DNA of 64,000 nucleotides from Tetrapyrgos nigripes. Taxonomy: Eukaryota; Basidiomycota; Agaricomycetes; Agaricales; Campanellaceae. The DNA is taken from positions 1 through 64,000 of the forward strand of contig JAACJM010000009.1 in the NCBI GenBank assembly GCA_013368315.1. Reading direction: 5' to 3'. A program made the position numbers and the translations under genes. Shown here one piece after another: positions 22,039 through 34,682 of the stretch (position 1 is its first letter; each line of letters starts with the position of its first letter). Below the pieces are notes generated by a model that worked only from the letters and a program-made list of their open reading frames with translations, made no database searches and had not been told where the DNA came from.

Positions 22039-22876
22039 ATGCATTTAACAATGTCTCCCTCTTCTTCTTCCTCCACTGATACTCCTCTTCTCAACGTCAA
22101 ACCTTCTGGCCTCGCTTCAGGTCCTGTTGTATTCACCAATCCTTTCGCCAACGTCTACCAACCTGCCGGCGCCAAAATAGACCCGTTTCTAGAGCGAAAG
22201 AGGATCAGTACAGAACAAAATCACTGGTCACAAGCAGAAATCAACCACGAGATTGGTGTCAGGATGCGCATCAAAACCGTTGTGGATCTGGGGGATGTCG
22301 AAGACGTTCTGCAAGCGTTGGAAGTCAGTGTTGCAGATGGAGTCGTGGACGTGAATGAAGCCAAGTCTGTTTTAGTTGATTTAAGACAGTCGCTATCTGA
22401 TACTCTGGAGAGGGAGAGACGCGGGGACGTCGATGTCCTCAAGCGGAAGTTTTTGCAAAAGGGTATCAGAGTCTGCGAAAAGATTGTTGCTTATTCTGCG
22501 TCAGTTCACTTTCCTCGGTCACTGTGTATCATGTATTCTGACGTTTACTCTCTGTTTTCTAGATCTTCCGCCATCCAACGCTGGACAAGTTGATTCGTCA
22601 ACATCCTCCTCCTCCTCTACTCATTCATCTTCAAACACCTCTTCCGAGGAGGAACGCATACATGAACTCCCGCCTGACGACTGCAGCATCAGTAATCTCA
22701 GTTTCACAGACGCGGATGCCTCACCGAAGAGCATCAGGTCGTCTCCTTTCCAGGTCGACCTGTGCCTGAACGCAAATGGCAAAACAACATCCTCCAGCTC
22801 CAAACCCCAATCTTGGACTGTAATGATACGTGCTGCTCGTAAAATTTTCAACAGATTCGCACCTGCGAGGTCGTAG
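22039..22876 (+). CDS. Hypothetical protein, unrecognised family
   Basis: The open frame from ATG 22039 (a second ATG is at 22051) gives a Ser-rich start, then GPVVFTNPFANVYQPAGAKI and a charged helical domain with KRISTEQNHWSQAEINHEIG, TVVDLGDVEDVLQALEVSVA and DVLKRKFLQKGIRVCEKIVA. I do not recognise it. The helical part ends at about residue 154. A putative intron (about 22500-22561, acceptor TTTTCTAG) leads to a second exon. One phase gives a Ser/acidic tail to 22876 (SSEEERIHELPPDDCSISNL), another stops at 22593, so the C-terminus is uncertain. No signal peptide or membrane helix is seen. Confidence 0.5.
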
Positions 22877-23901
22877 TCGTGGCAATCGTTGATGCTTAGG
22901 GAAAATCAAACTGCAGACTGAAGGAATCGGTGTTTGTATCAATATCATTATTCTCTAATTTATTGCCCTATTCATCTTGACCTCATCTTTATCGAACATT
23001 TCACCTAATATGTCTACTCATGCTACAATTTTGGTGGTCATTGTATATATCAAGCTGTAGTACTACGCTTTCCAATCCAAAACCTTGAACTCTTGCACTA
23101 GTGGCTGAGCATCTACAGCGGCCTCGTCGGAATACATGATAATTGTCGTAACCTCATCCTTGAAGAGCACTCACTCCTTTGCATTCCTGGTTGCCAAGGA
23201 AGCTTCGAGGTTCAGGGAAGAGAGTTGGAAATAGAGACTGAACATGTGGAGGGGGTGCAGACGGTTATGACCGGACCGGACGTTCGTCCACCCTCCTTCC
23301 TAAAATGGCAGGTAAGAGCTTTTGCTTACAAATTATCAAAAAATCGTTATACCCTACCGACCTACGGACGCAATAGAACAGCGATAGATGCTATGGGCAC
23401 CCATTTTATTGAGGTAGCAAATATTTTCTCGAAAAATTCGTGATGTTGACCACTGACGACATCACTACCAGTGAAGACTAATACCCTTTCAGTGTGGTTC
23501 CACCTTGAGAAGGCAAGTCTTTTACCCTCAAAGTGTATTTCTGATACTTTCAAGCTGGACTTCATCCAGAAAATGGGTCTATATACTCTCCAGGACGTCG
23601 ACATGATGTATTTTTGGGTCATAAGCTCTGCCCAGACCCCCTTCCTCCCAAGGTCCGGTCTCGGGTAGACCTACTGAAACCACCTCTTGCGACGGACCAC
23701 TCAGAAGGCGTAAAATATCGCGCTTAGCTTCCTAGGAAATCAGTTAGCGACTTATCCGTGTTACCGCCTTGAGATCAGCTGCTCAGTCTTGATAGGCTTG
23801 GCAATGAATGGCGTCCGATTGGTTCCTTGGCATGGTACCTCAACACAATAAGTATCTTAACCTGACATACGCTTTTCGCTTGTTCCCCGAGAGTATTGAC
23901 C
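22877..23901. other. Intergenic spacer before MFS gene
   Basis: About 1 kb without a supported gene. An 86-codon minus-strand frame and two plus-strand frames of 65-72 codons overlap and show no motif. Confidence 0.4.
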
Positions 23902-25768
23902 ATGTCGACTGAGATCGAGAAGAGCCCAGTGGAGGAGCTAGAACATGCACAGGAAGCTCGTGGTCCCGTTGATGAGAACGCTGCCGCCACCGACAGGTAT
24001 GATCATACAGAACGAGTCTTGCGAGTTTCTCAACCAATTTTTGCGTCTTAGATATGGGGCTTCTCTTTTCACATTTGACTCAGTCGCAGAAAGGAAGCTC
24101 CGAACGAAGCTAGATCTGTTCGTCATCCCAACTGTCGCTTTGCTGTATCTGTTCTGCTTCATCGACCGTGCCAATATTGGTGTGTTCCTTGCGGTCTTGA
24201 ATCCATGGTCTCCTCTGATCCAGACCAGGAAATGCCAGGTTGGCCGGTCTTGAGCGCGATCTGAAAATGACTGGGAAAGACGACTATAACACGTTATTGT
24301 CGGTCTTCTACATCAGCTACATCGTATTCGAGATTCCCTCAAATCTTTGCTGCAAGTTAATTGGTCCTGGATGGTGGATCCCTGCTATTTCCCTCTGCTT
24401 CGGGATCGTCTCTATTCTTACCGCGTATGTTCAAGATTTGGGTCAAGCTTGTGGTGTGCGCTTCGTATTGGGGATGTTTGAGGCCGGTATGCTGCCAGGT
24501 GTGCTCTTGATTTAGTTTGACTGTTTTGGTGTCATCCTGACTCGACTCTCTTTCCGCTATATTCAAAAAATTCTAGGTATCTCGTACTACCTCTCTAGGT
24601 GGTACAGACGATCAGAATTGGCATTCCGGCTGTCGCTTTTCCTAGTCATGGCCCCTCTAGCCGGAGCATTTGGAGGTTTATTGGCGTCGGGAATACTGAC
24701 TCTGTCGCACTTTGGAGGTCTACATCAATGGAGAATGATCTTTGCCATCGAAGGAATTATCACGTCAGGCCTCGCGGTTATCTCATTCTTCACTTTGACC
24801 GACCGTCCGGAGACTGCTCGCTGGCTTACCCAGGAAGAGAAGGAACTTGCCATCAACCGTGTCAAGTCCGAACGCGTTGCACAGAGAGCTGTTCTGGACA
24901 AGATAGATAGAAAGAAGCTTTGGCTTGGGTTCTCCAACCCAATTATTCTGTCCTCGGCTTTCGTCTTCTTGTTCAACAACATTACAATCCAGGGATTGGC
25001 CTTCTTCGCGCCCACTATTGTTGCCACCATCTACCCCACACGCACGACCGTTGAGAAACAGCTTCTCACTGTCCCCCCGTATGTTGTCGGAGCCCTTTTC
25101 ACCGTTGTACTCCCGTACATGAGTTGGCACACGGATAAGCGGCAGATCTTCCTCATTCTGACTACGCAGTTGGTTATAATGGTGAGTCTTCCGAGCATGC
25201 AATCGATTCCAACAAGTTCTAATATGGTGCCGCTACCCAGGGATACATCATGTTCTTAGCTTCCAATGATGGCACGGTCCGATATGTAGCCACGTTCTTC
25301 CTGACAAGTAGCTGTTTCTGCATGGGCCCCTTGTCGAATGCACAAGTCGCGGCTCAAACTGTCAGTGACACATCGCGTAGTATCGCCATTGGGACGAACG
25401 TGATGGTTGGTGTTGTTCTTCTTTTGTTCAGAACACAGTTGCTGACCTCACTTACAAGTTTGGGAACATGGGTGGACTTGTCGCAACCTGGAGGTATGCC
25501 ATCTGAAAGCCCGCTAGTACAGTCACTCACTATGTCTTGATCTTCCAGCTACCTCTCAACCGATGGCCCTAATTACCCTATTGGGAATGGTCTTAACCTC
25601 GCGTCGGCTTGTATGATTCTCATTTTAACGACTTTGACTCTGTTCTGGATGGAATGGGACAATAAGAGGAGGGATAAGAAGGATATCGACGAGGAACTCA
25701 AGGGAATGAGTCAGAAAGAGATCGAGTCGCTGGAGTGGAAACATCCAGCTTGGCGTTGGCGTCCTTGA
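23902..25768 (+). CDS. MFS transporter, anion:cation symporter family (Dal5-like)
   Basis: Plasma-membrane carrier of the Dal5/allantoate permease type, which import organic anions such as allantoate, nicotinate, pantothenate or biotin precursors. The substrate here is unknown. The start at 23902 gives an acidic cytosolic tail, then KLRTKLDLFVIPTVALLYLF and CFIDRANIGNARL, the hallmark of helix 1 and loop in this family. Later come NTLLSVFYISYIVFEIPSNL, GVRFVLGMFEAGMLPG, YYLSRWYRRSELAFRLSLF and WRMIFAIEGIIT. About 12 membrane helices are visible, with the central cytosolic loop (RPETARWLTQEEKELAINRV). The C-terminus is EWKHPAWRWRP. About seven exons; junctions keep frame. Length near 500 residues is normal. 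Confidence 0.9.
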
Positions 25769-26042
25769 GATGTTACGAGTTCTTTTTGGAGTGAATTTGT
25801 TTTTTATGGTACAACCTATTCTCTCCGGAATACTCAGATTACCTACCTTTCAAAGCATTGTAATGAGGAATTTGTACTGCGTATGATAATGTAAGTATGT
25901 ACTGCACTTGACGAAATGCATTAACTCAGAAAGCCGAGTAATCACTAGTACAGATATATACTCTTGGTAGAGGCTTCTCCTTCACGACATTCATCAAGGT
26001 GCCCCCAACCAAAATCTTGAGATACACAGGCTTCTCACGGAA

Positions 26043-27282
26043 ATGGCTGTCAACGAAGATTCCATCCACATCGATGATCATGTATCCTCCCCTTTCTCTG
26101 AAGAACGCTTATCCAATTTGATAGAATGCCTGTTGTCAGAAAGGGAACCGGTCGGCTCAGAACTAGACGTCCTCAAGTCAATCTATGGCCCCGAATCCAT
26201 CCAGGTCTGGGAGGAATCGAACTCAACCATCCGCTATCAAGTTATCCTAGCGTTACCTTCCTACGAATCTGAAGACATCAACGTCAAAATCCTTGTTTCT
26301 CTCCCTCCAAACTATCCCTCCTCTTCTCCTCCTCAACTCCAACTCCTATCTCGTTACATTGGGTGAGCATTAGCGTTAGTCAACATTCTTCACTTTTCAT
26401 GTCGAGAAAGTCCGTTCAGTGTCGATTCAACGCTTTTCGGGGACGTTTTGCGAACGTTTATATCTTCTACCAATGGGATAGAGTTCATCCCGGATAACGT
26501 GTGTGTATTTGATGGGCTTCAATATGTTTTGGAGAGATGCACAAAGTGGTATGAAGAGAATTTGTCGAGGGAGAAAGCGGGGGAGATGGAGAGGGAGAAC
26601 TTGAGGCATCATGAAGAATCGGAATCTACGTCTGTATCGGCAGACTCGCAGTCGATATCGACATCGAAATTGCCACCTCCGTCTGTAGCTCCCCTTCCGG
26701 AGGGAATCAAAATATTCGAAGCGGAACCTATCGTGGATAGGAAGAGCGTGTTCGTTGGGAGAGTTTGTGCTATTTCGCATCCTTCCGAAGTATGTACTTA
26801 CATGCCATCTTTCGCGAAGGTCTGCTCAATTAATATCTTGCAGGTACCTCTCATCCTAGCCCACCTCTCTGCTGACCGTCGAATAGCGCGCGCTGCCCAT
26901 CCCATCATTAATGCTTGGAGGTGTAAAGTTGGGAATGTTGTTCACCAAGGTACGTGCCAATCTACTACAGTGACATATGTCCTAATTCGTTTCCTCAAGA
27001 CAACGACGATGACGGAGAAACAGCAGCAGGTGGTCGTTTAGCTCATCTGTTACAAATTCTCGTAGGCCTTGTTTTCTCTCCTTCGCGTTCTTGTTACTCA
27101 CATCTTTATAGGACTTATCCTCTCACCTCGTCATCGTCACCCGTTACTTTGGTGGTATCCATCTCGGTCCAGATAGGTTCAAACATATAAATCAAGCGGC
27201 AAGGAATGCGCTGGAAGATGGGGGCTTTCTTGAAGATAGAGAGAAGGATAAGGATTCTAGTAAAGGGCGAAGGAAGAGATAA
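26043..27282 (+). CDS. YIH1: IMPACT/YIH1 homologue: RWD plus UPF0029 domain
   Basis: YIH1/IMPACT proteins bind Gcn1 and so restrain Gcn2, tempering the amino-acid starvation response in the cytosol. The N-terminal RWD domain (about residues 20-140) carries SELDVLKSIYGPESIQVWEE and LVSLPPNYPSSSPPQLQLLS, with the YP..PP motif. A charged Ser-rich linker follows. The C-terminal UPF0029/Impact domain has EAEPIVDRKSVFVGRVCAIS, DRRIARAAHPIINAWR, DNDDDGETAAGGRLAHLL and VTRYFGGIHLGPDRF, all diagnostic. The end is Lys/Arg-rich. Five or six exons; the first intron (RYIG, then VDST) has consensus ends. Order and length fit fungal YIH1. Confidence 0.93.
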
Positions 27283-27773
27283 GGCATGACAACGCGTTCT
27301 CCCAAAGACATGCCGAAAACTCGCCACCTTGAGATATCTCTCTGCATCTAGTTACATAGTTCTACATTGGCTGGAATTCGCACAGACTATGCGAAATGGA
27401 TGGCTTGAAGTCAAGACTTGGTTTACTTGACTTTTATTGGTCAGAAGTCGGTTAGTAGACTGTGTTTGCAACCTCAGGTTGCTTCTGTCGCCTAAGTAGA
27501 CAGTACATACTGTTAGGCGGACCGCCCACCTCATGAGATCACGAAGAAACCTCCCTTTACCATTGTCCCAATCTCAATTTCAAGTCTCGGCGTCGTCCAA
27601 TAGATGCTCCACAGTCTGCGTACATATATGTAACATCAATATAACGTAATACTTAGATACTGTAGAGCCTGCGTGGTACAAATACTTCTCAGTAAAATAA
27701 TGCGAAGATAAATCGTGTAAATAAAAGTACAGGTTGCCAATCAAGCCCAGAGTAAGAACAGACACTGCCGACC
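27283..27773. other. Convergent spacer between YIH1 and ABCG genes
   Basis: Holds the two 3' regions. No gene or repeat is supported. Confidence 0.4.
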
Positions 27774-30700
27774 TCAACGTCTCTCTCTGACCTTGAAATA
27801 AACAACCCCAATGACACTCAACCCAAACCCAGCTATAAAGGCAAATAACACCAAAACGTCTCTGTAATAATTGCCTTGTCCGAACCCGAACAACTATCAT
27901 AGAGATGAAGTGAGCAAACATTCCGCCCAACAAAGAACAATACTCACCATTTGCATGATCAATGCAGCAGATACATTGACAGGTACACCAGAAAGTGTAT
28001 CTGAAATCATTAACCCCGATCCGACTTCATTCACCGAAAGAGCTTCCAGACAATACTTCAACGGACATAACCACTGCAACCATCTCAACACTGGGGGAAT
28101 TTGTGCCAGATTGACGAAGAAGCCTGCATAGGTCATTTGATAAAGTGCAGTGAGAGCAGAGAGAAGGATGGCTATGCCGCCGTTGTGGAAGAAGGTCCCG
28201 AGGAGGAAGTTCTAAACAAGTCGCAAGGTCTTGGTGAGTATGAGATCAAATAATGAAAGGACGTTGACTTACGAATAGAGTCATAACCAGAGTGTACAGC
28301 GTGAGTATGAGTAGGTACTTGAAGAAATGAGCTGCATCTCCAGCGAGACCGACCATCCAATAGACGATAGTAGACAAGATAATCGTCGGGATGATACGCA
28401 GTGGGACGACATCGAAGAGGAAACGAGAGAGTAACCACGCCGTTGGACTAGGATCTAGTCAGAACCTACACAAGATAGGCAAGCAGCGAATAGCACAAAC
28501 CTATAATAAGAACCCGATCTCTCCCTTAAAAACAGCGGACGAATCTCCACGATGTTATACAGCGCACTCAAAGATGAAAACGCAATGAGTGAACCCTACA
28601 TATCAAGCCAGCCATCAACAAGAGTAATTCCATCTGACATAATTAGCAAGAACCAACTCACCACGAAGAACAAACACCCAACTCTGGACTGGAACCCAGC
28701 GATTGTAATCCCAATTTGGTAATACAGTCCACCGCAAAAGACCCCAACGACACAGGCAACTACCATATGGGTGAAAAACAATGTTTTATCCCTGTATGCA
28801 TTTGCAATTGCATGTCAGCATCAACCAGGAAACTCGGAAAAGTACTCAGTGCTCACCTCCTAAGGATCTTCCACTCTCGTCCACATAAACACTCCAACTG
28901 AGTCAAGAACGTCGCAGCATAATCCTGTCCAAACCCGGCGCCGGCGAGCAAGCTTCGTATACCCCTTTCTCTTTCCCCACCCCCAGGACTGAAACCCTGC
29001 GACGCCAATTGTACGTGGTTCTCAAGCTTCTCCTTGACATCTCCATTGACGTCTCCATTGACATCCGAAGTATTTTCTTTCCCCTGGGATGACCTCATTT
29101 CCACACCAGACCCAGACTCATTATCATTTCTCAGCCTCGATTTGCTTTGTTGTAAGGTTAAAAGCTCCAAAGGCGGGTCACTAGCAACTTCCAGGAGATA
29201 ATCGGCTACGTTGTACCCTTGAGAATAGGTTGGAGCGACGTTAGGTGCAGAGTTGGCAAAATACTCTACGGGAGCGAAGGAGCCTGGACCATTGTAGAGA
29301 GAATGTCCGTGTGCAAGGACGAGTATGGTGTCAAAGGTTTGGTAGAGTTGAGAGCTGAGTAGGATGGGAGGTACGATTTTGGTTGAGGGACGTTGTAAAG
29401 AAGTAAACGTACCACTTACCTAGGCTGATGAATAGAAGCAATAACAGCCGTAGGGGTTTCTGGATCATGTGCAATGGCGTGAAGAACATTCGCTACTCGT
29501 GCTGCTGAGACCGAGTCGAGACCTAGGTATAACTCATGAGCTGCATGTCTCGGAGCCACAGAGATGACGCAATTCTTACCAGAGGTAGGCTCATCCAAAA
29601 TCAAGACATCCGGTGTAGCCACCAACTCCAACCCGATACTCACTCTCCTCATCTCACCACCACTGATACCTCGGGCCTTCTTTCCACTATTATCACCAAT
29701 CCTCGTATTACGTAAATGAGCTATACCCAATTTTGCCATCAGTGTATCCACTCGTTGTCGCTTTTCTAGTTCGCGAACACTTTCAGGTAGACGTAGATGA
29801 GCTGCAAACATCAATGCTTCATGAACAGTAAGCATGGGAGGTAGAATATCCAGCTGAGGAACAAATCCGATACGAGGTCGACGTGCGGCCAGGGAAGAGG
29901 TGGATGGGAAGGCCACAGTGCCGGTAATATTTCCGATTTTGTGTTTACCGGCCAAAATCTCGACAAGAGTCGTCTTCCCAGCACCTGAGACGCGCCATTA
30001 GAGCGTGTAAGACATTGAGGGAGGTGGTAAGACATACCACTAGGCCCAAGAATAGCCATCATCTGCCCAGGTAAAACCAGCCCGCTGACATTGTCAAGGA
30101 TGGCTTTATCGTCATTGACGTTATCAGACCGCTTCCTCCTCCATCGACTCCTGTCACCAGGAACGACATAAGTGATATCTTTCCATTCCACTGCCACGCC
30201 GCTTCCCCTGAGCCGAGTATATCCTGCTAACCGAGCTTTTCTCTGCTTCCAGAGTCCGACGAGTAATACGAGAAGAGCGAGCAGCAGCAAAGCTCCAACG
30301 ACTGCCAAACCCGCAATAACACCTCCACTAAGTCCTGAACCACTAGAAGCTTCGGTGCCCGTACTGGTGCCTCCACTATCAATGACGCTCTGGCGAACAC
30401 ATTCACCGAAGCGACAGCCATTCAATGTAAGTCCCGAACTACCGAACAGTTGGCTCAGAGTAGTTTGAGCAAAATGACAAGTCGCTTGATTGGTGCTGTT
30501 GTCTACTGGGTCACAGTTAATTGAAAGTGTCCCGCCGAGAGAGTTGATAGTAGCTGTGAGATTGCTGACGGGGATAGCACCGCAGAACGAGGTGTTTGAT
30601 CTGCAGGTGCATTGGAGGTTTTGGCAGTCAAAGTTATCGGACCCGCCTGATGAGGAATCTTGGGTACACGAGTCTGCGTGGCAGTAGAATTGCTCTACGC

Positions 30701-31312
30701 CGTCGTAGAATAGTTGAGCGTATACAGTCCCGGAGTCTCCAAACGATGTGACATTGGGTATGGGAGACAGTGAGGGGTCGACGGTACGGATAATGTTGAG
30801 AGTTGATTTGAGTGGATAGATAGCTTGGAGCGTAGGATTCTGAGGTTTTACTTGGTCAATTATGGAAAACAGAAAAATTGAAAGATACACACATTGACAT
30901 CACAACTCATCTGGCTGGAGGCCCAAACCTTGGGAGAGTTGTTACAGACCATCGTCATGTTAGCATCGCCGGACACTCCAGAGCTACCAGCAGTCCCACC
31001 AGACACGGCAGAAAATGCATTCGAGCATGCGTCCGCATTCTGACAAACATTACATGCGGTCCCTGTCCAACCCGACTGACAAGTACATCCCGACGAGGTA
31101 AGGTTTGCAAAGCCAGATTGCGTGGCAGTGAGGGGTCTCTGCGATCCCTGGAGTAGATTTCCACCACAAGCTATTTCTGAACAGGTGGAATCACCAAAGC
31201 CTTGGGGACACGAGCAAGTCGTACCATTGTAAGTGCCATAGTTCTCACATGTCTGGGCGGTGACCAAGGGCAGCAGACCTAGTAGGGAAATGAGCGGGAC
31301 AGAGGCCCACAT
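27774..31312 (-). CDS. ABCG (WHITE) half-transporter with EGF-like ectodomain, Adp1-like
   Basis: Predicted ATP-driven exporter of the ABCG half-transporter class. From 31312 the product has a signal peptide (SVPLISLLGLLPLVTAQ), a long cysteine-rich ectodomain with EGF-like spacing (CSCPQGFGDSTC, CTCQSGWTGTACNVC, CQNLQCTCRSNTSFC), a first membrane helix (GVIAGLAVVGALLLLALLVL), then one nucleotide-binding domain. That domain shows Walker A GPSGAGKTTL split by an intron, ISGGEMRRVSIGLEL as signature, VLILDEPTSGLDS as Walker B, and the switch histidine in IASIHQPR. A hydrophilic linker and about six membrane helices follow, ending YFKVRERR. About ten exons. The layout (ectodomain, helix, NBD, TMD) matches yeast Adp1, whose substrate is not known to me. 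Confidence 0.9.
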
Positions 31313-32329
31313 AGTGAGTGAAAGTGGGATGTTGAATTGACATTTAGGATAGCGGATTGGACCAGAAAAAGGGTTTAGACACAAGTCACGCGCCCCTTTT
31401 TCCGTCCTCGGATGTTTTAACTTTTTACAGATCATCCCATTTTATTACACATACTTCCAAGCAAGAAAGCGAAGAGAAGACATTGACAAGACAACATTCT
31501 GTCTGGACCAAGTCTGGACTCTGGAACTTGGAATGAGTTCAGTGTTGTTCCATTCACTTATCCTTCTTCACGACTGGTGACCTGGTCTCAGAAATAGATC
31601 ATTTTTCAGAAATACTCATAGCATTTCCAAATCGAAGACGGCTATACGAAATCCACAGCACCGCATAGCACCACATCAAGACAATCAAGGCTTGCAATTG
31701 GGTCTTTTACTTAGCTTCTCTGCGGTAAACACTCGCTCACTTCGCTTCCAATTCGCTTCATTTCAGTGTTGCCGCGGTCCGGGTAGGTCCGGGCTTTGCC
31801 AAAAGACCAACACTTGGGCAACAGTACTGCTTCACTTCCGAGTCGCAGATGATCGATGATCTGCGGCAGATCACATCAATAGGAATTTCTCAGTCTGGCT
31901 TTGAGTACAATTTGTATTTGCCTTCAAGACCACCTCCGCTTCCGCTTCCATCTCGGTATTTATCTTCGCATCTACCTCCGCAAACTACCAGTACACTCCA
32001 GTACACTCCTGAGGCCTGAGGAGCTAGCACAGGTCTTTCAAATTCAAGCGTGACGTTACTGCTTGGAGGGTCTTGGAGTACGTCTTAGCGATGTACACAG
32101 TTGCCAATTACTTGTACTGGCAGATACGGTATTGCCAATTGAACGTAATTAAGACTCCAAGGATTTTTGATTCAAAAGTAACTATGTACATAGTAAACCC
32201 CAGTTAACTCGATACAATACGGTTGGCCCCGAGAATCACCATTACTGACATATATTTCTGAGTTTCTGTGAAGATGTGATATGATACGGAAAAACAGAGG
32301 GGCAAAGAGGAAGAAGAATAAAGAGGTAC
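31313..32329. other. Upstream region of ABCG gene
   Basis: About 1 kb with no supported gene apart from a possible last exon of the LysM gene (32172 to about 32262). It contains a direct repeat CAGTACACTCCAGTACACTCC near 31989 and GC-rich GGTCCGGGTAGGTCCGGGC near 31777. These may be regulatory, but no factor is named. Confidence 0.35.
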
Positions 32330-34230
32330 TCACGTCTCGGTAAACTGGTCAACCGGCAGAGACGTAGAGGTAGAGGTAGAATCGAACCCAACAGCAACAC
32401 AGAGCCGCTTACCCACTGAAGACAACCACACTCGCGACTCAAAGCGTCCATGGTATTGACATACTCCTCCTAGTTACACGGAAATTAAATATTAGCATAT
32501 AGGTCACAATCCGGGGGGGGAAAGACACAAAACATCTCGAAGAAAATGCCATGTTAGTCGAAACTCTTAAGTTGAAGAGCCGTCAAATTATTCTGAGTAG
32601 CAAAGTCTTGGCATGGTACATCCGCACTGGTGATCGGCTTGTACGAGATACTGGGGATGGGGGTGGCCTCCCTACTCGTCATTGAGGTTGCTGTGGTGGT
32701 AGTGTTGGTACCAATTGTTCTAGCTGAGGTAGTCATAGTTGTGTTAGTCCCACTCGTTGTCCCAGTCGTGGTAGAATTAGACACAGAGGCAGAAGCGGTA
32801 GAGGTAGAATTCGAGGCAACAACAACAACACAAAGATACTTCCCCACATATAGAGACATGGACACTGAAGGTTGAAAGTGTCCATGGTATTGACAGGCTC
32901 CTGGGTTCCTGATATAGTAATAGGTGGTATTTAAAAAAAACAATTTCTGAATCAAAATGAAAAGACAACAATTCTCAACATGGATAGCCGTCAAATCGTA
33001 CTGTCGACCAGCTTGTACAAGATACAAGTGGCGGTGGAGGTGGTATTGCCAGTAGTAGTGGTTACGTAGTGTGTAGTTGTGGTTGTAGTGGCGTTGGTAG
33101 CATGGTCACCGTGGTCGTTGTGGATGTCGTTGTGGTGGTAGTATTGGCAGCAGAGGAACCCGACACCCTAGTTGTCGTTGCCGTTGTCGTGGTGCCAGTC
33201 GTCGTTGTCGTTTGCGTTGTCGTATTAGATCCAGAATTCGAGGTTGAGATTGAGAAACAATACGCATTTCCAATCGCCAAAGGCAACGATCCATTAAACG
33301 TCACGTTGGTGAGACAGTTGCCTCCTGGAGTTCTACATAGAGGGAAAGAAAAAAGTAGTGTCAGTGTAACTTTGCGACATGTAGTTGATTGAATTTTGGT
33401 TTTGGGTTGAGGAAGCTGGAGGGCCATATACCCATCTTCATACCCAAAATCATGAATTTTCTTCAGAAAAAACGTTTACACCGCCAAAAATTGGACCGCT
33501 GTCATAACCATCGAATCTATCCAATCTCGACATATTACATTACTTCCGAGGACGGCGCTGTAGGCACAGGTGTACGTTACGTTAGGGGTGGTTTTCGAGG
33601 TCGCGTTTGCAGCCAATGATGTGGTAAGTTAGATGCAGAGGCCGTGGATGAGGTGATGGTAGTAGTACTATTTGCAGTGGTCGTTGCAGTGGTCAAGATG
33701 CTGTTGGCGGCGGCAGTGAGGGTGTTGGCACTGGTAACAGTGGTGCCAGTCGTCGTTGTGCTTGTGGTGCTGTTAGCGGTGCCAGAGATGGTCGCAGTCG
33801 TCCTGGTGGCGGTAGCACTTGTAGAAGAGACATAGGTGGAGGCAAAGCTTTGACCTTGTACGTCTTGGGGCACATTGACGTTGTACCAGTGGCGGTAGAA
33901 GTGCTCCCAGAGGCAGTACTAGTAGCGGTACTTGGGCAAAGATTCAAAACTGAACCTAGGTGCCTGTAAAGCAGTCAGCAAAAGACGTAAGTGTAAGAAG
34001 GAAAGATGCACAGCTTGTTACAGTTGATGCCAGGATTATAGCTCTGAAGTTGAGCAAGAGTCAGACCATTATTGGCAGCAATCTTATAACAGAGGTCTCC
34101 AAAGAGGATGGTCTTGGAGCAGGAGACTCGAGCATCAAGATTGCGAGGGTTGTTGAGGAGAGCGAAAGAATGAATCTGCTGCAACACTCGAGGCAGAAGC
34201 TAAAAGGAAGGTTGTTAAAAGAACGACCAT
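32330..34230 (-). CDS. Secreted multi-LysM protein with Ser/Thr-rich linkers
   Basis: LysM proteins bind chitin or related glycans outside the cell; fungal ones mask or remodel cell-wall chitin. The start at 34230 gives a signal peptide (MVVLLTTFLLASASSVAA). The first LysM is clear: CSKTILFGDLCYKIAANNGL, TLAQLQSYNPGINCNKL, then an intron and LGSVLNLC. Three more LysM-like modules follow, each ending in a motif like GNAYCF, YVGKYLCV or SVGKRLCV, and joined by threonine/serine linkers. Modules 3 and 4 share CQYHG(H/R)F at DNA level, a tandem duplication. The frame between signal peptide and module 1, and between module 1 and the linker near 33880, changes in ways I could not fully splice. The last exon may instead run past a GTGAGT donor to 32172. 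Exact structure is uncertain. Confidence 0.6.
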
Positions 34231-34682
34231 GAAGAAACGACTGTTATAGGGAAAGAAACCCTGAAGAACTGTCTGAGAGATGGGTATGAAATGACCTCTC
34301 CGGATTCGGTAATGGTCAGGACATCGTCGCTCCGCTAGGACACAGGGGTTGAAAAGCAATCCTTTTACGAAGGATATGGGTTTTGGGTAACAATAGTACG
34401 ATGTAAAGGCATTGATGCTCCCTGAGTCCAGGATTGATGATTGGGTGTACAAAGCCACCTTTGCAGACATTTGGGTCGCGGTCAGCCTGTTGTAGAGAAG
34501 ACGTTAATTCATATGACTGGTCCAATTAACTGCCAGTGGAGAATACAAGGAGAATAAAGTTACTATGCGATGGAGTGGAATCCGCAAATGAGGGAAACGA
34601 ATCAAAGTGGGTTTGTTCATAAACGCCGCGGAGTTGTATACTTTGCAGCTCTGACAAGAACGACGACAACGACGCATGTTAG
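34231..34682. promoter_or_regulatory. Divergent promoter region (LysM / FIG4)
   Basis: 452 bp between start codons facing apart. Short open frames here lack motifs. No specific site is assigned. Confidence 0.35.

Noticed and set aside
32630..33392. Val-rich plus-strand frames opposite the LysM linkers
   Set aside because: They are reverse translations of Thr/Ser repeats (ACN codons read as GTN valine), not membrane proteins.
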